This document shows, piece after piece, positions 12,401 through 24,144 of a stretch of DNA of 64,000 bases; positions within the stretch are counted from its first letter, which is position 1; every line of letters begins with the position of its first letter. The notes below the pieces were generated by a model. That model saw only the letters and a program-made list of their open reading frames with translations, was not told the DNA's origin and did not search any database. Origin of the DNA: Trifolium pratense (Eukaryota; Streptophyta; Magnoliopsida; Fabales; Fabaceae). Made by a program: the position numbers and the translations under genes. Location of the stretch: the NCBI RefSeq assembly GCF_020283565.1, contig NC_060059.1:7819501-7883500 (forward strand). Reading direction: 5' to 3'.

Positions 12401-15400
12401 AATCCAGTTTCTGGATATGCTAATGATGAGTGAGCGCCAAAGTGAGGAGATATGCTAATGGTGGCCGACTTTATATATAATAGGGGAAAAGATTTATGAA
12501 TAATCGGAACCTGGTTGTTATGGGAAACCATTTCCCCACAAGTTGAGCCTTATACTTGTTAAGTGTACTATTTGGATTATCCTTTTCCTTAAACACCCAT
12601 TATGATGGCACTGCAGATTAGGGCACCCCATTATGAGGTAGTGAACATGTATTACAGCAGTGTAATTTGTCCATACCTTAAAAAATGAGGTTGATTGTTG
12701 TTTAGACAAGGCACATTGTCTGCCATATAACCTTTCTACTAAGGTTTATGTTAAACTTTTTGAATTGGTTACAAATAAGGCACATTGCATCCACCCATGA
12801 AACCCTCTTGTTGCTACCTGTACTCACTCACTTCTGTAGATGCCTGGATCTATCATCCAATACAGAAATCTGCCACTCTCATGGTCTTACAACAAAAATC
12901 TCAGAGCTCTTCAAACTATTTGGGGGGTGGGCAGGGAGTGCTTTTTATGTTCAGACCTGTCCTGGATCATTATGTCATAACTTGTAACCGCATACAGAAA
13001 AAAGCATAGAAACAAGTCACATTCTTCTTGCTTATGCAAAGTTATTTAACCAATTTTGGGTTCATGAACTTCATGTCTTTTAAGCTCCCACTTTCTTTAT
13101 CAATATTAAGCAGGGCCAACATTAACAAAGTAAAATTTGATAAATATCATGGCACACTCACAATAGCTTCTTAAACAATACATGTCAAATCAAATTACAA
13201 CATGGCCGATTTTATATAGGCTCAAAGCAATGATTACAAAAATTAATATAGGAAATATTATCCTTGTTTATATGATACGATATGCCCTTGTATCTATTGT
13301 AAAGGATATAACAGAGAGAGACATATGGAGAAATTGTGTGTTTGAACTACACAGCTAAGTCAATTTTATGGCTCAGCAATAATTTCAAAAATAAATGTAG
13401 GAGATATTAACCCTATTTACATGATATGATATATGCCTATACATTAAATACAGAGAATAGCATATATATTCAACACTTTCATTTGCATATTTTTGTTAAC
13501 CTTTACTTTTCTAGGTCATCCATACCACACCGAGGGAATAACATGTTTAGCAATAAATCCGGCTTCAACTATTGCTCTTACTGGTTCCCAGGATGGATCT
13601 GTTCATATTGTGAATATCACTACAGGAAGAGTATGTATTTTCATTGCATTTGATATTTAATGTGCTTCATTGCATTTGATATTTAATGTGCTATTTTATA
13701 TAATCAACTAGTATTTTTTTGTGCATGTCTTTGGGGTATGATGTCTCACTATTTTGAGAATCCTTTTGTGTGTGTCTAGAGTTATGTTTCTAAATTTTGG
13801 TTCACAAGACTCTTGAGAGTCCCACATTATATGAGATATTGCCTAAAAAATATGTTTATAAGTGAGAGACATCCCTCACCTTACAACTTGATTTTGTAAG
13901 GATGAGATAGACCCAAATCCAAAACCTGAAGATGGTATCCAGGTCTAGCGAAGATCCATTGGGCCATTCACTATCAGCTATAAGACAACTTGAGTCCTAC
14001 TCCAAATGTTCAATCCTGACTGTGAAGGGGTGTGTTGAGAGTCCCACACGGGTTGAGATATGGCTTGAAATGTGTTAACGTAAAGCATCCTTCAACCTTA
14101 CAAGCTAATTTGGACGGTTAGTTATACCCAACCCAAATTCTAAAAAATGACATAGTTTTACCTTTAATAGTTTTGAAAGGTTAAAGACGGGCGGATCTCC
14201 ATTGGGGAATAGAGGTGCCATGGTACCCCTCAGTTATCATGTATATATACACCATATTAGGCATATTATATTAGAGCACATGTGTTGCATCTGTCACAGT
14301 GGAAAATGGAAGTTTTTTAACATCAATTAGTTGCGAGTTCAAGTCCGTGTGATGCCTTTTTCTGTATTTTTATTCATAAAAAGGGACTTTCTAGGATAAT
14401 GTTCATTTTTATCTCACCCAAAAATATAATAATAATTATTACTGTTCTTTTATAACGTTGCCTATGTAGTACTGGAGCAAGACTGCACGAGCCCCCTAAC
14501 TAAGGCTCCAAACTTTCATCACCTATCCCTGTACTAATTGTTCCATTTGTCTCTGCATACTGCAACTTTATTTATTTGTAAGGGGTTTGAGCATATAAAT
14601 TTAGCTTTTGGCCTGGTTTCTAAGAAATGCTGTATCCTGTTGACAGGTTGTTAGTACCCTGCCTTCTCATTCAAGTTCCATCGAGTGTGTTGGGTTCGCA
14701 CCAAGCCCACCAAACGCACCAAGGTATGTTTTAAGATTAGCAAACTGTTCATAACCTGTGTGTATGTGCATTTCGTGCACATTTTCATGTCCATGTATGC
14801 TTGTCGGATCATGCATGTGTATGGTGGAAGTTTTATTTATTCAAAGATTATAGAATTACTATCATAAGCAGAAATAGTCTTGTCAATGACAAGCAACATA
14901 AAATCAGCGTTTGTTAATGTTTGAAATAAAATAAGGTCCGTTAATAAATATGAAACTCAATCTAGTATCATGATTCACGACTCATTAATCACAATATATT
15001 ATTGAACCTACTTAATATAACCGTCAATGACTCCAGTTACGGGATAACACAAATATGAAAAGGACCTAAACCTTAAATATGAATAGTTTGCATATGTGAA
15101 AATTGTGGGCATGTTTTCATAATGCTTTGCATTTCATTCATCTACACTATTTCAACATTTCAATAACTGCATTTTTGTTTTAATCTAATGATGATTTGGA
15201 CCTTGTACTCCTAATTTAATATGAGCCATCAATAATTTTGTTCCTTAAAACTGTATGACAGTGGTTCCCGGGCAGCAATTGGAGGCTTGGATAAAATGAT
15301 CATCTGGGATGTGGAGCACTCCTTAGTCCGAAGCACTTGTGAGCACGAGGTATGTTGGAATCTTGCTATGTGCAAGTAACATACTTATGCATTAAAAACT

Positions 15401-15737
15401 GAAACTTATGCATCAAAAACTGAATGAACTCTGTCTGCAATTATACTTTTATTTGGAATTGTGAGTTTTTTCTTTTTATGTCTGATGAATGAAAATTTTC
15501 TTTTGTGGGCAGTATGGAGTGACATGCTTAATATGGCTTGGAACATCATATGTGGCTACTGGTTCTAATGACGGATTAGTTAGAATATGGGACAGTCGAT
15601 CTGGTGAATGTGTCAGAACTTTCAGAGGGCACTCTGAAAACATTCAATCTCTTTCTTTGTCTGCTAATGGCGAGTACCTTGTCTCGGCTTCTATGGATCA
15701 TACAGCTCGTGTTTTTGATGTTAAAGGATTTCGTTAA
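9496..15737 (+). CDS. WD40 repeat protein, AAMP/Sqt1-like
   Basis: Exons: 9496-9667, 10106-10141, 10373-10492, 10766-10908, 10985-11135, 11228-11311, 13515-13630, 14647-14723, 15262-15349, 15513-15737. All borders are GT-AG and phases agree, giving 403 residues. The first ~60 residues are very acidic (runs of D/E/N); the rest is a chain of about eight WD40 repeats (for example HTGELYSVACSP...FLWK, GHEESVSSLGFS...IKIWD, GHASKVTCGDFTP...LRIWN, YGVTCLIW...VRIWD, GHSENIQSLSLS...ARVFD). Acidic leader, repeat number and length match angio-associated migratory cell protein, whose yeast counterpart Sqt1 chaperones ribosomal protein uL16 during 60S assembly. A role in ribosome biogenesis is therefore the best guess, made by family and not shown here. 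Introns 1, 6 and 8 are swollen by transposable elements. Confidence 0.9.
9675..9918. mobile_element. foldback MITE in intron 1 of the WD40 gene
   Basis: The left end 'ttgggcccgtttggattga' is matched in inverse by 'tgtttatccaaacatgtcc' at the right end. The inside has an almost perfect hairpin: 'cataagttttgtgagactgt' (about 9718) and its inverse ending about 9786. Related elements are at 54440-54688 and, more loosely, 62843-63249. It starts only about 8 bp after the exon 1 donor site. Confidence 0.65.
11750..12715 (-). pseudogene. degenerate Copia pol (reverse transcriptase region) in WD40 intron 6
   Basis: Reading the minus strand right to left, broken frames show Ty1/copia reverse-transcriptase landmarks in the correct order: LDEVYVQQLPGYE (12346-12400), LAYALLGLGFKSNKCDHSLF (about 12195-12260), then WKVVKRILRFIK (about 11810-11860). 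Stops and frameshifts interrupt every segment. LTRs were not identified; the rest of the 2.2-kb intron may hold more of the element. It is old and antisense to the host gene. Confidence 0.7.
13809..14152 (+). mobile_element. TRIM-type mini-retroelement in WD40 intron 8
   Basis: Two direct repeats of about 122 bp (13809-13932 and 14031-14152) both begin around TTGAGAGTCCCACA and contain 'gagatat', a 'taagtgagagacatcc'-like part and 'cttacaa...acccaaat'. They flank a short internal region that opens with TGGTATCCAGGTC (13933), resembling the initiator-Met tRNA primer site TGGTATCAGAGC, and ends in a purine run 'gtgaagggg' just before the second repeat. LTR, primer site, polypurine tract, LTR and no coding region define a terminal-repeat retrotransposon in miniature. 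The LTRs have diverged strongly, so it is old. Confidence 0.75.
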
Positions 15738-16394
15738 GCAAAGCCATTTGTTTGATTTCATATGATATGGGGTTGTCGATCATCGAGGTGGAGTCCCTTT
15801 CTAGGCACACCTCCATATATATGTCGTTGAGGACAGTGGCTGTTACTCTATAGAAGCCATGCTGTTCTTGTATGTTATGTTGTGGTAGAGTAAAAAACTG
15901 TTGCGGAAAGTTTTGAATTTTGATGGACCTAGACATTCTGAAACAGAAATTTGGATTTGTTTAAGGTTATTTTTCCTTTTTAATATTAATTTTGATGTTC
16001 GCACAAACACATTAGTGTTTTATGGAGAAGACGTGGTTTGTGCATATTTATTTATTTATTTGTTCAAATGAGTAATCCATATTTGAATTGAACATAATCA
16101 CAATGGATTAAAGAAAATTGTTCTTTAGATCCTTTAACATGCTTTCAGACCCTCCAAAATTTCCATTTTACCTTCTCAACCATTCGAAAAATATCTTCCA
16201 ATAAGTAGTTTTTGGAAGATATCTTTCAAATAATAAAGTTAAATGAGTGAGCTTCCAAAAAAGTTGAGATGTTGAGGATAGTAACAATTTGAGCGAATGC
16301 ACCACTTTAATAGTATTATTAGCACTCCCTTAAACTTCTCTTTTGAATGGTTTTAGGGATAGTCCGAGTGCAACTTTTCTTGCATAATAATACC
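15738..16394. other. WD40 gene 3' UTR and intergenic DNA
   Basis: The 3' UTR probably occupies the first 250 bp after the stop codon. A short foldback-like 'atatcttccaataag...tttttggaagatatc' lies at about 16190-16225. No gene is seen. Confidence 0.4.
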
Positions 16395-16870
16395 CTATAC
16401 TCCTTGTCCTAAGGATTGTTTGGCGACGGGACAAAGGTTGAACAAATGCCATGTTCCATGTCCTAGTAGCTGTGGGTTGTGTGGAGATCCGGTGAAAAAT
16501 AGTTGTCATATTTTTTTCCAATGCAAGACCAGTGTTCAGTCATGGCAGCAGGCTGGTTTATGGGCTGTTATTTGCGATAGACTGCAGCTTTTTGGGTGCA
16601 GCAGCAGCCTTAATATTGGATGTATTCTGGCGGGGAATCTGAAGCAGTTGTTACTTGCTTTATGATGTTGCTACGGGGACTGTGGCACAACCGAAACGAT
16701 TGGATTTGGAACCAGCACCAGGTTACCTCGCACAGTCGCACCAGATCAGTACGGCTGTGCAGATGAAGTGGCTGGAATGGTTGACAGTGCAGCTCAGCCG
16801 CGACAGAAATAGCACCGCATAGGACAGAAGAAACAGTACAAGAAGGGAGACTCATTTGTCATGATATTAT
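16395..16870 (+). pseudogene. LINE fragment with zinc-binding RT tail (zf-RVT)
   Basis: The frame from 16420 reads GQRLNKCHVPCPSSCGLCGDPVKNSCHIFFQCKTSVQSWQQAG, matching the zf-RVT module (C..C...H..C) that ends plant L1-type LINE ORF2 proteins. After a shift of frame it continues with GLWHNRNDWIWNQHQV, also typical of that tail, then stops. Only the 3' end of a LINE is present and it carries a frameshift, so it is a dead 5'-truncated copy. Confidence 0.8.
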
Positions 16871-17116
16871 CTTAATAATATATATTGCAGACCCACATCA
16901 TTGATTGAAGAAGATGAGAATAATTAGATGTAAATGAAAACCTAGTTTATTTATTTATAGTAATACTAAAGATTACTGAACATGCAGAGAAATTGTAGTT
17001 GAAAAAAGAAACATGCAGAAAATAGTGATTCTACACTACACTACACCAAACCAGAGGCAAGTTAGTTCCAACAACATAAGCTATATTATGCATGACATTA
17101 CATGATTGAATGAGTA

Positions 17117-17448
17117 CTAGTTGTTTAGTAACTGCTTTTTTCTGAATTTTTTCTGAGCCCTTCTCTTCTTCTTCTTCTTCAATATAATGCGAGCCTTGTC
17201 AAGAGCAGCTTGTTCCTTTCGAAGCTTTTGGATCTGTTTCCAAAGGACATTTTCAATGGGCTTGTGCACTTTCTTCCTATGCTCCTTCCTCTCCTCCTGT
17301 AGGTAGGATTGGAGATCGATAATAAAGAATTCAAATATATAATTGTGAAACATTTATAATAAAGAAAACGAAAAGATAGAAGAAACGAAAAAGAAGAACA
17401 CAGAAAATACCTTCGATTGAAAACGCAGCGTGTATGTATGTATGTAAA
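17117..17448 (-). pseudogene. orphan basic coiled-coil ORF, possible two-exon gene fragment
   Basis: On the minus strand, a potential acceptor 'cctacctacag' leads into an open frame EERKEHRKKVHKPIENVLWK through a Lys/Arg-rich end FRKKQLLNN and a stop at 17117. Upstream, 'caatcgaag/gtatttt' (about 17412) looks like a donor, and the joined frame (TLRFQSK + EERKEHRKK) stays open. No ATG precedes it before a stop at about 17450; an ATG at 17353 exists only if the intron is retained. A TATA-like TTTATATATAAA lies at about 17460. I do not recognise the family. It is either a gene fragment or a small basic nuclear protein with a misjudged start. Confidence 0.35.
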
Positions 17449-17459
17449 CTCTAGATTTA

Positions 17460-18470
17460 TATATAAACAAGCAAATTGGGCTGGTCTGGGCTGGCTACCC
17501 GCGGCCCAATCAAGGAATTTTTCTCTTCAAACCCCCCATCATCACTGATACAACAACTATTAGAAGGGAGATCGACCCAAATTACCTATATATCTTTGCT
17601 ATATTGAATGCGGAAGAGGAAACTATTATTATTTATACTTTAACATATCAATATGACAACAAGTTCGAATCTAAAATATCACAATTGTGTCGGTTTCGGT
17701 GGTGCTTACTACTTTATAAAAAAAAGAAAAATCAATGTTCTTTATATAAGAAAAATGACAATAAAATTCTATGTCCTATGTCCTATGTAGTGGCATTCAA
17801 TAAGCCGATAAATTTCAAATCACTTAAAGAGAATTAATATCTTCAAAAAGTATAATCATTCTACTTGGGTTCTTAAAATTATATATACCTTTATTATTGT
17901 CATAAAAAAAAAAGTGTAGTTAATATTTTAGATTTCATAAAAAAATAATTGTGTATTCTCAAAAATATTCTTCACAAGAATTTGTTTTATGACAATAAAA
18001 GAATCATTCAAAAATAAAATTTATATTATTTTGAGGTATTTTAGAATGACATAATTACCTATAATGAAGTAAAATAAATCTTTCTTTGACTAATGAAAGT
18101 AGTTTTTTTTTTTACAATGACTAATGAAAGTAGTTAATCTTGTATGCATGTTTACATTTTTTTTTGTACAAAATTTTGTTTATATTTTAATATTTTATAT
18201 TGCTACTTTATTTAATTCGTTGCTTATATTCAATATCAGATAAAATATTTACTTATTTAGTTTTTTCTGACAGGTACTTATTTAGTTAATTATTAGTTGT
18301 AGATGAGGATTGAACCCTCCAAGTAACAAAAACTACTTTAACTTAACCGTGGACATTCTTCTTTTACTCTTTCTTGCATTCGTCTTAATGTGTTAATTTT
18401 AATCTAGTTCAACTTTATATTGTTTTATTTCTTGTCAATTAGCATTTAGCATGCTAATTCAATATATATA
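17460..18470. other. AT-rich intergenic DNA
   Basis: No gene found. A GGTTCAATCC-like word on the minus strand near 18310 resembles an internal pol III B box, as left by old SINEs, but no A box was found. Confidence 0.4.
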
Positions 18471-18471
18471 T

Positions 18472-18661
18472 GAGGAGTGCTAGCAATACACTTTTAACAA
18501 ACACATTCTAACACACTCTCTTCTATTGGTTAAAATTTATATGAGTCCCATAAAAATTATATGGGTCCACATTTTTTTATGGGACTCATGTGAATTTCAA
18601 CCAATAAAAAAGAATGTGTTGGAGTGTGTTTGTTAAAGAGTGTGTTGCTAGCATTATTCCA
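18472..18661. mobile_element. foldback MITE, about 190 bp
   Basis: The left end 'gagtgctagcaatacact' and the right end 'agtgtgttgctagcatt' are inverted copies. The arms pair almost to the centre ('cacattctaacacactc' with 'gagtgtgtt', 'atgagtcccataaaaatt' with 'tatgggactcat'). No coding capacity. Confidence 0.8.
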
Positions 18662-19095
18662 ATATATATAGTTTCTAGATTACCATAAACAGATTGAAAG
18701 TGACAAAACCATAGACAATAAGCCGTAGATAGAGTCGCATTCGCATGGCTAATTAAAGTTTAAATACGTGCTTGACATCACAAATGGCGGGCAATGTGCT
18801 TTGAAGTTGGCAAATGGCAAATTATGTGATTAAAATATTACCAACTAGCAAGATCCAAGTTGCATATTCTCAAACCCAATACAACAAATAAAAACAAGTT
18901 GCAACTTTTAAATTTCCCACTTGCACATGTGATAAGTAATTTGACATTTAACTACACCACTTCAATTGTGTTTGGAGATTTTGTCAATATTAATATTATT
19001 CTTACGGTAGGCACCAGATTATTTATTCATTCGTGAGGACATCAAAGTATGCAAATTTCGTTAGGAATTATAGTATATTTTTTTGTGTCAAGGAC

Positions 19096-19537
19096 ATAGG
19101 GATGACAATGGGTAAGGTATGGATAGGGTACTATAGTACTCATCCCCATACCCACGGATTGAAAAAAATACTCGTACCCATTCTCATACCCGCGTGGGTA
19201 ACAACTTTTGCTCTCATCCTCATACCTTATGGATACCTAGGTACCCATGCCCGTACCCGTTACCCGCATTTTTACTAAAAATAAATTGATCAATTATAAA
19301 ATATCATATAATTTTAATAGAATTAAAAAAATTTCAAAGATTTTAATATTGACTAATGAAAATTATAAACAAAATTATTACTAACCTTATGTTAAAGTTC
19401 ATATTTATGTTAAATATTCACATTATTTTTATATTATGTTATAAATAAATATTTTTATTAAAAATATGTAATAGTTTAGTAGAGTTGTATTATTTTAAAT
19501 TGATTTACATATATTATAATATAATAATATAAATAAA

Positions 19538-19632
<95 letters not shown>

Positions 19633-19733
19633 GCGGGTATGGGGCGGGGTGGGTACTAAGGTACCCGTACCCGCACCCATACCCGTTAATTTTTGCGGGT
19701 ACCCTCTGGGTATGAGTCAAATTGTCATCCCTA
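19096..19733. mobile_element. non-autonomous TIR element with GGGATGACAAT ends
   Basis: It starts 'agggatgacaatgggta' and ends with the inverse 'attgtcatccct'. GC-rich subterminal blocks at both ends are full of GGGTACC / GTACCCG words, in inverted orientation relative to each other, around an AT-rich middle that contains the (TA)n run. This layout is typical of a MITE family; the superfamily is not determined because no clear target duplication was found. Confidence 0.65.
19541..19629. repeat. (TA)n microsatellite
   Basis: About 88 bp of uninterrupted TA repeats inside the element at 19096-19733. The length probably varies between individuals and may be mis-assembled. Confidence 0.95.
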
Positions 19734-20082
19734 CAATGACCTCTTATTTTGTCCCCATGAATTTAATTTAGTTGGTAGAAACATTATATTTTGTATGTAA
19801 TAGTTAGAATTTGAATTGTAGATATTTCACTTATTCACTTTAAAAATAGACTAGACTACTTAACAATAAAAAAAACTGATTTTTTTCTTTCTATTCTTGA
19901 GATCTTCGACTCCATTGTTTGCTGAAAATTATTTTCTAACTAGTATTTGTTTTCTTGAGTCGAGACTAGTATTGGTTTTCTTATATCTTAACATATGTAC
20001 TTTATTTACATTTTCTTTTGACAATGAATTTTTTGTTTACTTTTTAAAAAAAGTTTCGGGTAGATTAACAAACTATAATGTA
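19734..20082. other. AT-rich intergenic DNA
   Basis: Nothing recognised; only short frames without domains. Confidence 0.4.
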
Positions 20083-20600
20083 TAACTTAAATTCACAAAT
20101 TATATTATATTGTATACAAAAGATGAAGTTGTGATAAATACAAAGTCGTTCATAAAAAAAGTTAAATGGTATATTTTTAAAAATAATAATTTATATATGT
20201 TTGTTGATTGACTTAAAAGTGTTATTAATAATAAATTCAGAAATAACACTTACATCGATATCCTTATTTTTTATGTGTTATATAACTTAAATTCATAAAT
20301 TATATTGTATACAAAAAATATAGTTGTGATTAATACAAAGTGGATCATAAAAAAAATATTTTAAATAATATTTTGCATGTGTAAGGTGCGCTATGTATTA
20401 AACGCCTTCAAATTAAAATTAAATGCAAGATCAATATAAAATTAAATGTCTTCGAATAATTTTAAAATAATTAAATGTTTATCCTATAATTTTAAAATAT
20501 TGCAAGATCAATATAAAATTAAATGCCTTCAAATAATTGTAAGCACTATCATCAAAGGTGGCCCATGAGCATGTGTAAGGTGCGCTATGTAGTCGGGCTT
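20083..20600. repeat. cluster of short direct repeats
   Basis: Three pairs are visible: an ~80-bp pair at about 20083-20160 and 20280-20355 ('aacttaaattcacaaatta', 'gttgtgataaatacaaagt'); 'gcaagatcaatataaaatta' at about 20426 and 20501; and 'gtgtaaggtgcgctatgta' at about 20380 and 20573. The element of origin is not identified. Confidence 0.6.
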
Positions 20601-23600
20601 CCCTTTGTTTAGGGGCGCAACAAAAAATTACATGGTATAGTTGGTCTTTAAAAGAAATGAAAGATTCAAATTGCATTTGCTTTGGTGGGTAAAAGCTTAT
20701 AATGTCAATGTTGGCATAAATTCTCATTTGTGGTGGTCGAGCCCTTTGTCTTGTCTGGGCATCGACTAAAACTTATGCTTTTAAATCTTTTAGATCTATT
20801 TCTGACACACCTTGTGCTAGGGATGATCCCGTATTGGTTTTAATATAATTCATTTTAGTTTCTTCAAAAAAAAAATTAATTAAAAATAAAATAAAATAAA
20901 AGATCAAATGTTTTTTTAACATGCCTTTGTTAAAAAAAACAATTTACAAGGTTCAATTTAAACAATTTACCCTTTAATATGTCTTTGTTCAAAAACATAA
21001 GGTGAACATTACTAGAAGTTCTTTATGGTTTAACTTCAAATCTCTTGTGTGTGTTAAGTAGAAGTTAAAATATTTGATAAAGAACATTACTTTAATTGTT
21101 TGAGACAAAAAATAAATAAATAAATGGAGAACACAATTCAAATTCCTTTTTTGTGTTTTATCGCTAAAGTTTCTATAGTATGTGATTCTTCAAACTGGTC
21201 TCTCAGGGTCTAGTTGAGTGACATTGACTTTGATTTTCTGGTCTTCTATTTCTTCCAGAGGATGAAATGATTATCGGTTGTCCAGATGATTGTCGAGTAG
21301 ATTCAGACATAATCTTCTTTTTGGTCTTTATATTTTCAGTTGATTGTCCAGATGATAGACATGGTACGTACTGAAACATTGTTCTTCCGAGGTCTAGATA
21401 ATGGTTGATACAAACCATTATTGATCTTCTTTTTAATCAAGTCTTGGTATGATCTTCAGAGGATGAACAAAACATTGACCTCGACTTCTTTTCTTTAATT
21501 TGTCCAAGGGATTAAATTAAATTCTAATGTGTAGAGACTCACGGGAATGTGTTTGACGAATCTTTTGAGAATGTTTCTTATTCCTATACACTTAAACACG
21601 TACACAGTTTACTTTTTTAAAATATTTTTTGTATGTATCGGGTGCGTGGTGTGAGTGAAGAGAGAGAAGGTGTCATATTGTTGTCCGGTGATTTGATTGT
21701 CATATAACAGCTCTCTAACCACATAGGTTAAAACATTAAGATTGTGTCGAGAAAGTATATCACTTGTAACTTCCTTAAAAGTTAAAGTTGTAATGTCTTT
21801 AACATGTGTCACTTCAAAAATCGCTCTTGTATTAAATTTTTGTTTTATCAATTAATCTTATTACACGAGTCATTTGTTCATCTTTGACTCGTTGAGAGGT
21901 TTGTCTACGATGAAACAAAACTAGGAATCACCAATTTACTCATGAATATGTTTTTTCACCGTACTATAAAGAATTTTCAAGAGCTCATTTTTGTATTTGA
22001 TGTGAAGTATATTTGGCATTACCTTAAGCATTATATGAATAAGGCAAATGATATTCTTCTAAACGGATTTGAAATGGACTCTATGTTAGATAAATTCTTT
22101 GTATTTCATCCGCTTGATTTAGTGGATATTGTCACATTGAAGAACATTTTTTAGGATCACAGCTAAATAATTCAAAAAAACTGTATAGGTTATTGTTAGT
22201 AGTCCCACATTGGATAGAGATATGACATAGATAGCCTTTATAAGTGGTAGTGCAAACCTCAACTCTCAAGTTAACTTTGGTGGTTGAGTATATGCCTATC
22301 AAATTCTAATAATTATTATTCAATTCTTGGAACACCAATAGTTTGAAGCATAGAAGTTAACATTTCTTCAATTTTTGAAACTTCAACAGATTTAGGCGTG
22401 AAGTTTATCATTTCTTTAATTCTTAGAACTTTAACATATTTGATTGTAGAAGTTAGCACTTGTATATATTTTTCATTCTCACAAGCTTTCCTCTTAAAAA
22501 TATGATAAATTGTTCTATTTTCATCTTTACTTTTATGATCTTCAAAAAATCAACAATCTAAAATCATCATCAACAACAACAAATCTTAGTAACAATTAAA
22601 TAAAAAAACTTTACTAATATTTTTTTTCTCTAAATACTTTAATTTAAAAGGAACAAAGTTTCTCTACCAAAAAAAAATAAAAAAAAAATAAAAGGAACAA
22701 AGTTTAAATTCCAAACATGAGAGTTATTGGCGCTTTTGTCTAACACGCTTAAAATATGATTACCTCCGATAATGAAAACTTATAGAGAAATATTTCGTTA
22801 TAAAAAGTGTACTGTTTTGTAATTTTGTCAAAAATGTTGAGTGAATTAAATTCAACAAAATCTAGTCCAAGTAGATGAATATTCCCACACAAGTACGTGT
22901 ATATCCAATTTCATTATTTTTTCAAAAGTAGCAGCTAGTGTGTTTTCAGATCAAATAATAGCTGTTCCTTTTGAATTCTGAGTTTATTTTGAATTCAAAA
23001 AGAAAAGAATATATATTACTGTAGTATCGATCACCGAAGAAACTTTAAAAAAAAATGAAAAAAGGTAAATTCATCATTGTTTTAGGCATAAGTATATAAT
23101 TAAGTTTATAATAAAATAAAAAATTTAGCCACTGTAGAAGATAGAGACCAATTAGTGCAAAAAGGCCCTGCATGATTTTGTGCAAAAAATATGTTAATTT
23201 ATTTTAAGTAAAACTAAAATTTAAAAACATATTGATTTCAATTTAGGTTAAAAGTTTTTAAATAAATTTCAAATATGAATAAGTTTAATTAAAACCACTT
23301 CAAATATGAATAAGTTTAATTTAAGTTTTTATACTCTAATAATAGTGTATAAAATATGAGCTAATGGGCTAATATTACTAAAATTATTTGTCTATTTGCC
23401 AAAAAAACTATAACTCTACTATTTTGGACATCTCATTTATCCACCTTAAATGTAGAATTTTTAGTCACTAAACTACTTAATAAAATTATTATTTGATACT
23501 TAATACGAGTAAGAAATTCGTACGCCGAGAGAGAATAAGAATCAACGAGCAAAAATAAGAATTTTGTGTATACGTGTGTGTGTGTTGTTTGGCTTAATAG

Positions 23601-23803
23601 ACAATTAATTTTTTTTATTAAAGCGCAATGAAGTCTTTTTGGTGGCTGTATAATAATGTTAATGATTTGTAGTGTGTGATGTTATATGTTTTTGAAACCA
23701 GTACGCTACACGTAAACGTAAGTGTAGCATATTATCATACTCACGATAATACTAATATAGTATAATCTTCGTTGTTGTTTGAAATTAGGATATATGTCTT
23801 CTA
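20601..23803. other. intergenic DNA with no gene recognised
   Basis: About 3.2 kb, AT-rich. It contains a solo TRIM-like LTR at 22193-22312 (separate entry) and a stretch (about 21200-21600) with recurring 'attgtccagatgat' and 'agaggatgaa' words that looks like the non-coding interior of a retroelement. No domain can be read in any frame. Confidence 0.45.
22193..22312 (+). repeat. solo TRIM-like LTR
   Basis: It begins 'tgttagtagtcccacattgg', contains 'gagatatgacatagatagc' and 'tataagtgg', and ends '...caaattctaat'. This is the same architecture as the LTRs of the element at 13809-14152. No primer site or second LTR follows, so it is a solo or truncated LTR. Confidence 0.6.
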
Positions 23804-24031
23804 TGTTAAACGTGTGCTTATGTGTCATAATTGTTAGAAGTTGTTTCTATCATGTAGTTAATAATTCCTATGTATTAGGAAGTGTTTGTTGCTTTGATTT
23901 AGTCTTTTCCACAATTCACGTTTGGATTAGTTAGTGGAGTCTTTTGTTTTAGTTTCTCTTTGTAAGGCTTTATAAAGCCACTACTTCAGTTGAATAATAT
24001 AGCAGTAGCATTCCCTTTTCATATTCAACAA
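23804..24031 (+). repeat. 5' LTR of the Copia element
   Basis: 228 bp, starting TGTTAAACGTG. A TATA-like 'gctttataaag' lies at about 23968, which would place the transcript start in the last 60 bp of the LTR. The partner LTR is at 28147-28374. Confidence 0.93.
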
Positions 24032-24034
24032 TTG

Positions 24035-24046
24035 TGGTATCAGAGC
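24035..24046 (+). other. primer binding site of the Copia element
   Basis: TGGTATCAGAGC, three bases after the 5' LTR. It is complementary to the 3' part of initiator methionine tRNA, as in most plant copia elements. Confidence 0.93.
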
Positions 24047-24144
24047 TTCTCACGGGGCCTGGTGTTTTGGGGAATTTGAGAGTTGAAAAACTGAAGTTTT
24101 TCTTTTGGTAAGAGAAATACTCAAGGATTGGTAAAGGAACAACA

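Noticed and set aside
14280..14380. Possible SINE: 'gcgagttcaagtccgtgtg' resembles a pol III B box
   Set aside because: No A box at the right distance and no poly(A) or target duplication were found.
19495..19720. Tyr-Ile repeat frames across the TA tract
   Set aside because: Pure translation of a microsatellite.
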